Below are positions 5,577 to 5,680 of a stretch of 5,680 nt of DNA, one piece after another; position 1 is the stretch's first letter, and each line of letters starts with the position of its first letter. The DNA lies in assembly GCA_015491205.1 (NCBI GenBank), contig WFWI01000115.1, forward strand, positions 1 through 5,680. The letters run 5' to 3'. Origin of the DNA: Candidatus Microgenomates bacterium (GTDB lineage: Bacteria; Patescibacteriota; Microgenomatia; UBA1406; GWC2-37-13). Both the position numbers and the translations under genes were made by a program. The notes beneath the pieces are model-generated. The model was not told where the DNA came from. It did not search any database and was given only the letters and a program-made list of their open reading frames with translations.

Positions 5577-5606
5577 GCTTTTTATTGAATTAAAGAATAA
5601 AAGCTG
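5575..5606. repeat. Inverted repeat between the divergent promoters
   Basis: CAGCTTTT (5575-5582) and AAAAGCTG (5599-5606) form an 8-bp stem, extended by ATT/AAT after a single-base bulge. It covers the region upstream of the repressor's -10 and the -35 of the plus-strand promoter, so a bound protein could affect both directions. There is no T tract of the kind a terminator would need on either strand. Confidence 0.6.
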
Positions 5607-5613
5607 TTATAAT
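5585..5613 (+). promoter_or_regulatory. Plus-strand promoter for the AbrB-like gene
   Basis: TTGAAT (5585-5590), a 17-bp spacer, and a perfect TATAAT (5608-5613) face the gene starting at 5649. The predicted start near 5620 gives a leader of about 29 nt with no clear Shine-Dalgarno. It overlaps the region controlling the divergent repressor gene. Confidence 0.7.
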
Positions 5614-5624
5614 TGCGTTATAAC
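5606..5624. promoter_or_regulatory. Inverted repeat over the plus-strand -10, candidate operator
   Basis: GTTATAA and TTATAAC form a perfect 7-bp inverted repeat around TTGCG, and the left arm contains most of the plus-strand TATAAT. A protein bound here would shut the plus-strand promoter. Autoregulation by the AbrB-like product is plausible from family behaviour but is not shown. Confidence 0.5.
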
Positions 5625-5636
5625 TTAACATAAGTT
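5622..5636. promoter_or_regulatory. AACTTA-N3-TAAGTT dyad, candidate operator
   Basis: AACTTAACATAAGTT is a perfect 6-3-6 inverted repeat. It matches the 15-bp dyad in the cupredoxin operon promoter (4286-4300) at 11 of 15 positions, including all four bases at each end. A shared regulator is possible, but the AT-richness makes chance similarity a real alternative. Confidence 0.4.
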
Positions 5637-5648
5637 TAGAAAAATAAA

Positions 5649-5680
5649 ATGATTCAAAAAATAATAAAAGTCGGTAATTC
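5649..5680 (+). CDS. Start of an AbrB/MazE-type (SpoVT-AbrB domain) antitoxin or regulator, partial
   Basis: Only ten complete codons and two bases of the next are present: MIQKIIKVGN, then TC (Ser). The I-x-K-V-G-N-S pattern is the hallmark first strand of SpoVT/AbrB swapped-hairpin DNA-binding domains, found in MazE-like antitoxins and in single-gene regulators. It is divergent from the repressor gene and has a good promoter 36 bp upstream. If it is an antitoxin, a toxin gene should follow outside the window. The call rests on very few residues. Confidence 0.6.
   Translation, partial: MIQKIIKVGN

Overview
The window is AT-rich and gene-dense. It reads as a bacterial chromosome segment, most likely from a small-genome lineage such as Patescibacteria (CPR). 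That is an inference from the near absence of Shine-Dalgarno sites, promoters that abut start codons, and a large membrane protein of unfamiliar type; no marker gene proves it. TGA is used as a stop (at 1097), so the TGA-recoded (Gly) code of Gracilibacteria is unlikely.

Layout, right to left because nearly everything lies on the minus strand. At the right edge, a plus-strand gene start (5649) resembles an AbrB/MazE-type antitoxin. It is divergent from a BlaI/MecI/CopY-family repressor (5186-5560). The repressor overlaps by 11 nt an M56 (BlaR1-like) membrane metalloprotease (4333-5196), which has no penicillin-binding sensor domain and instead a short Cys/His tail. A terminator hairpin starts in the protease stop codon. 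Immediately after it comes a strong promoter (TTGACA, 17 bp, TACAAT) whose -10 lies inside a TACTACA-N3-TGTAGTA dyad, a BlaI/CopY-like operator. This promoter drives a probable three-gene operon: a 512-aa multi-pass membrane protein with conserved-looking Cys motifs (2732-4270), a membrane-anchored cupredoxin with a complete CuA ligand set (2174-2659), and a membrane-anchored alpha/beta hydrolase (1097-2143). A 218-bp gap follows, holding a GC-rich cluster of hairpins closed by a 6-bp outer helix (935-1078), and then a promoter for zwf (glucose-6-phosphate dehydrogenase), which runs off the left edge.

The main idea is that the repressor and protease form a signal-transduction pair controlling the adjacent envelope operon. 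An extracytoplasmic signal, possibly copper or redox state, would activate the protease, the repressor would be inactivated, and the membrane protein, CuA cupredoxin and hydrolase would be produced. Family assignments are firm. The regulatory link rests on adjacency and on the operator-like dyad. The copper signal is a hypothesis.
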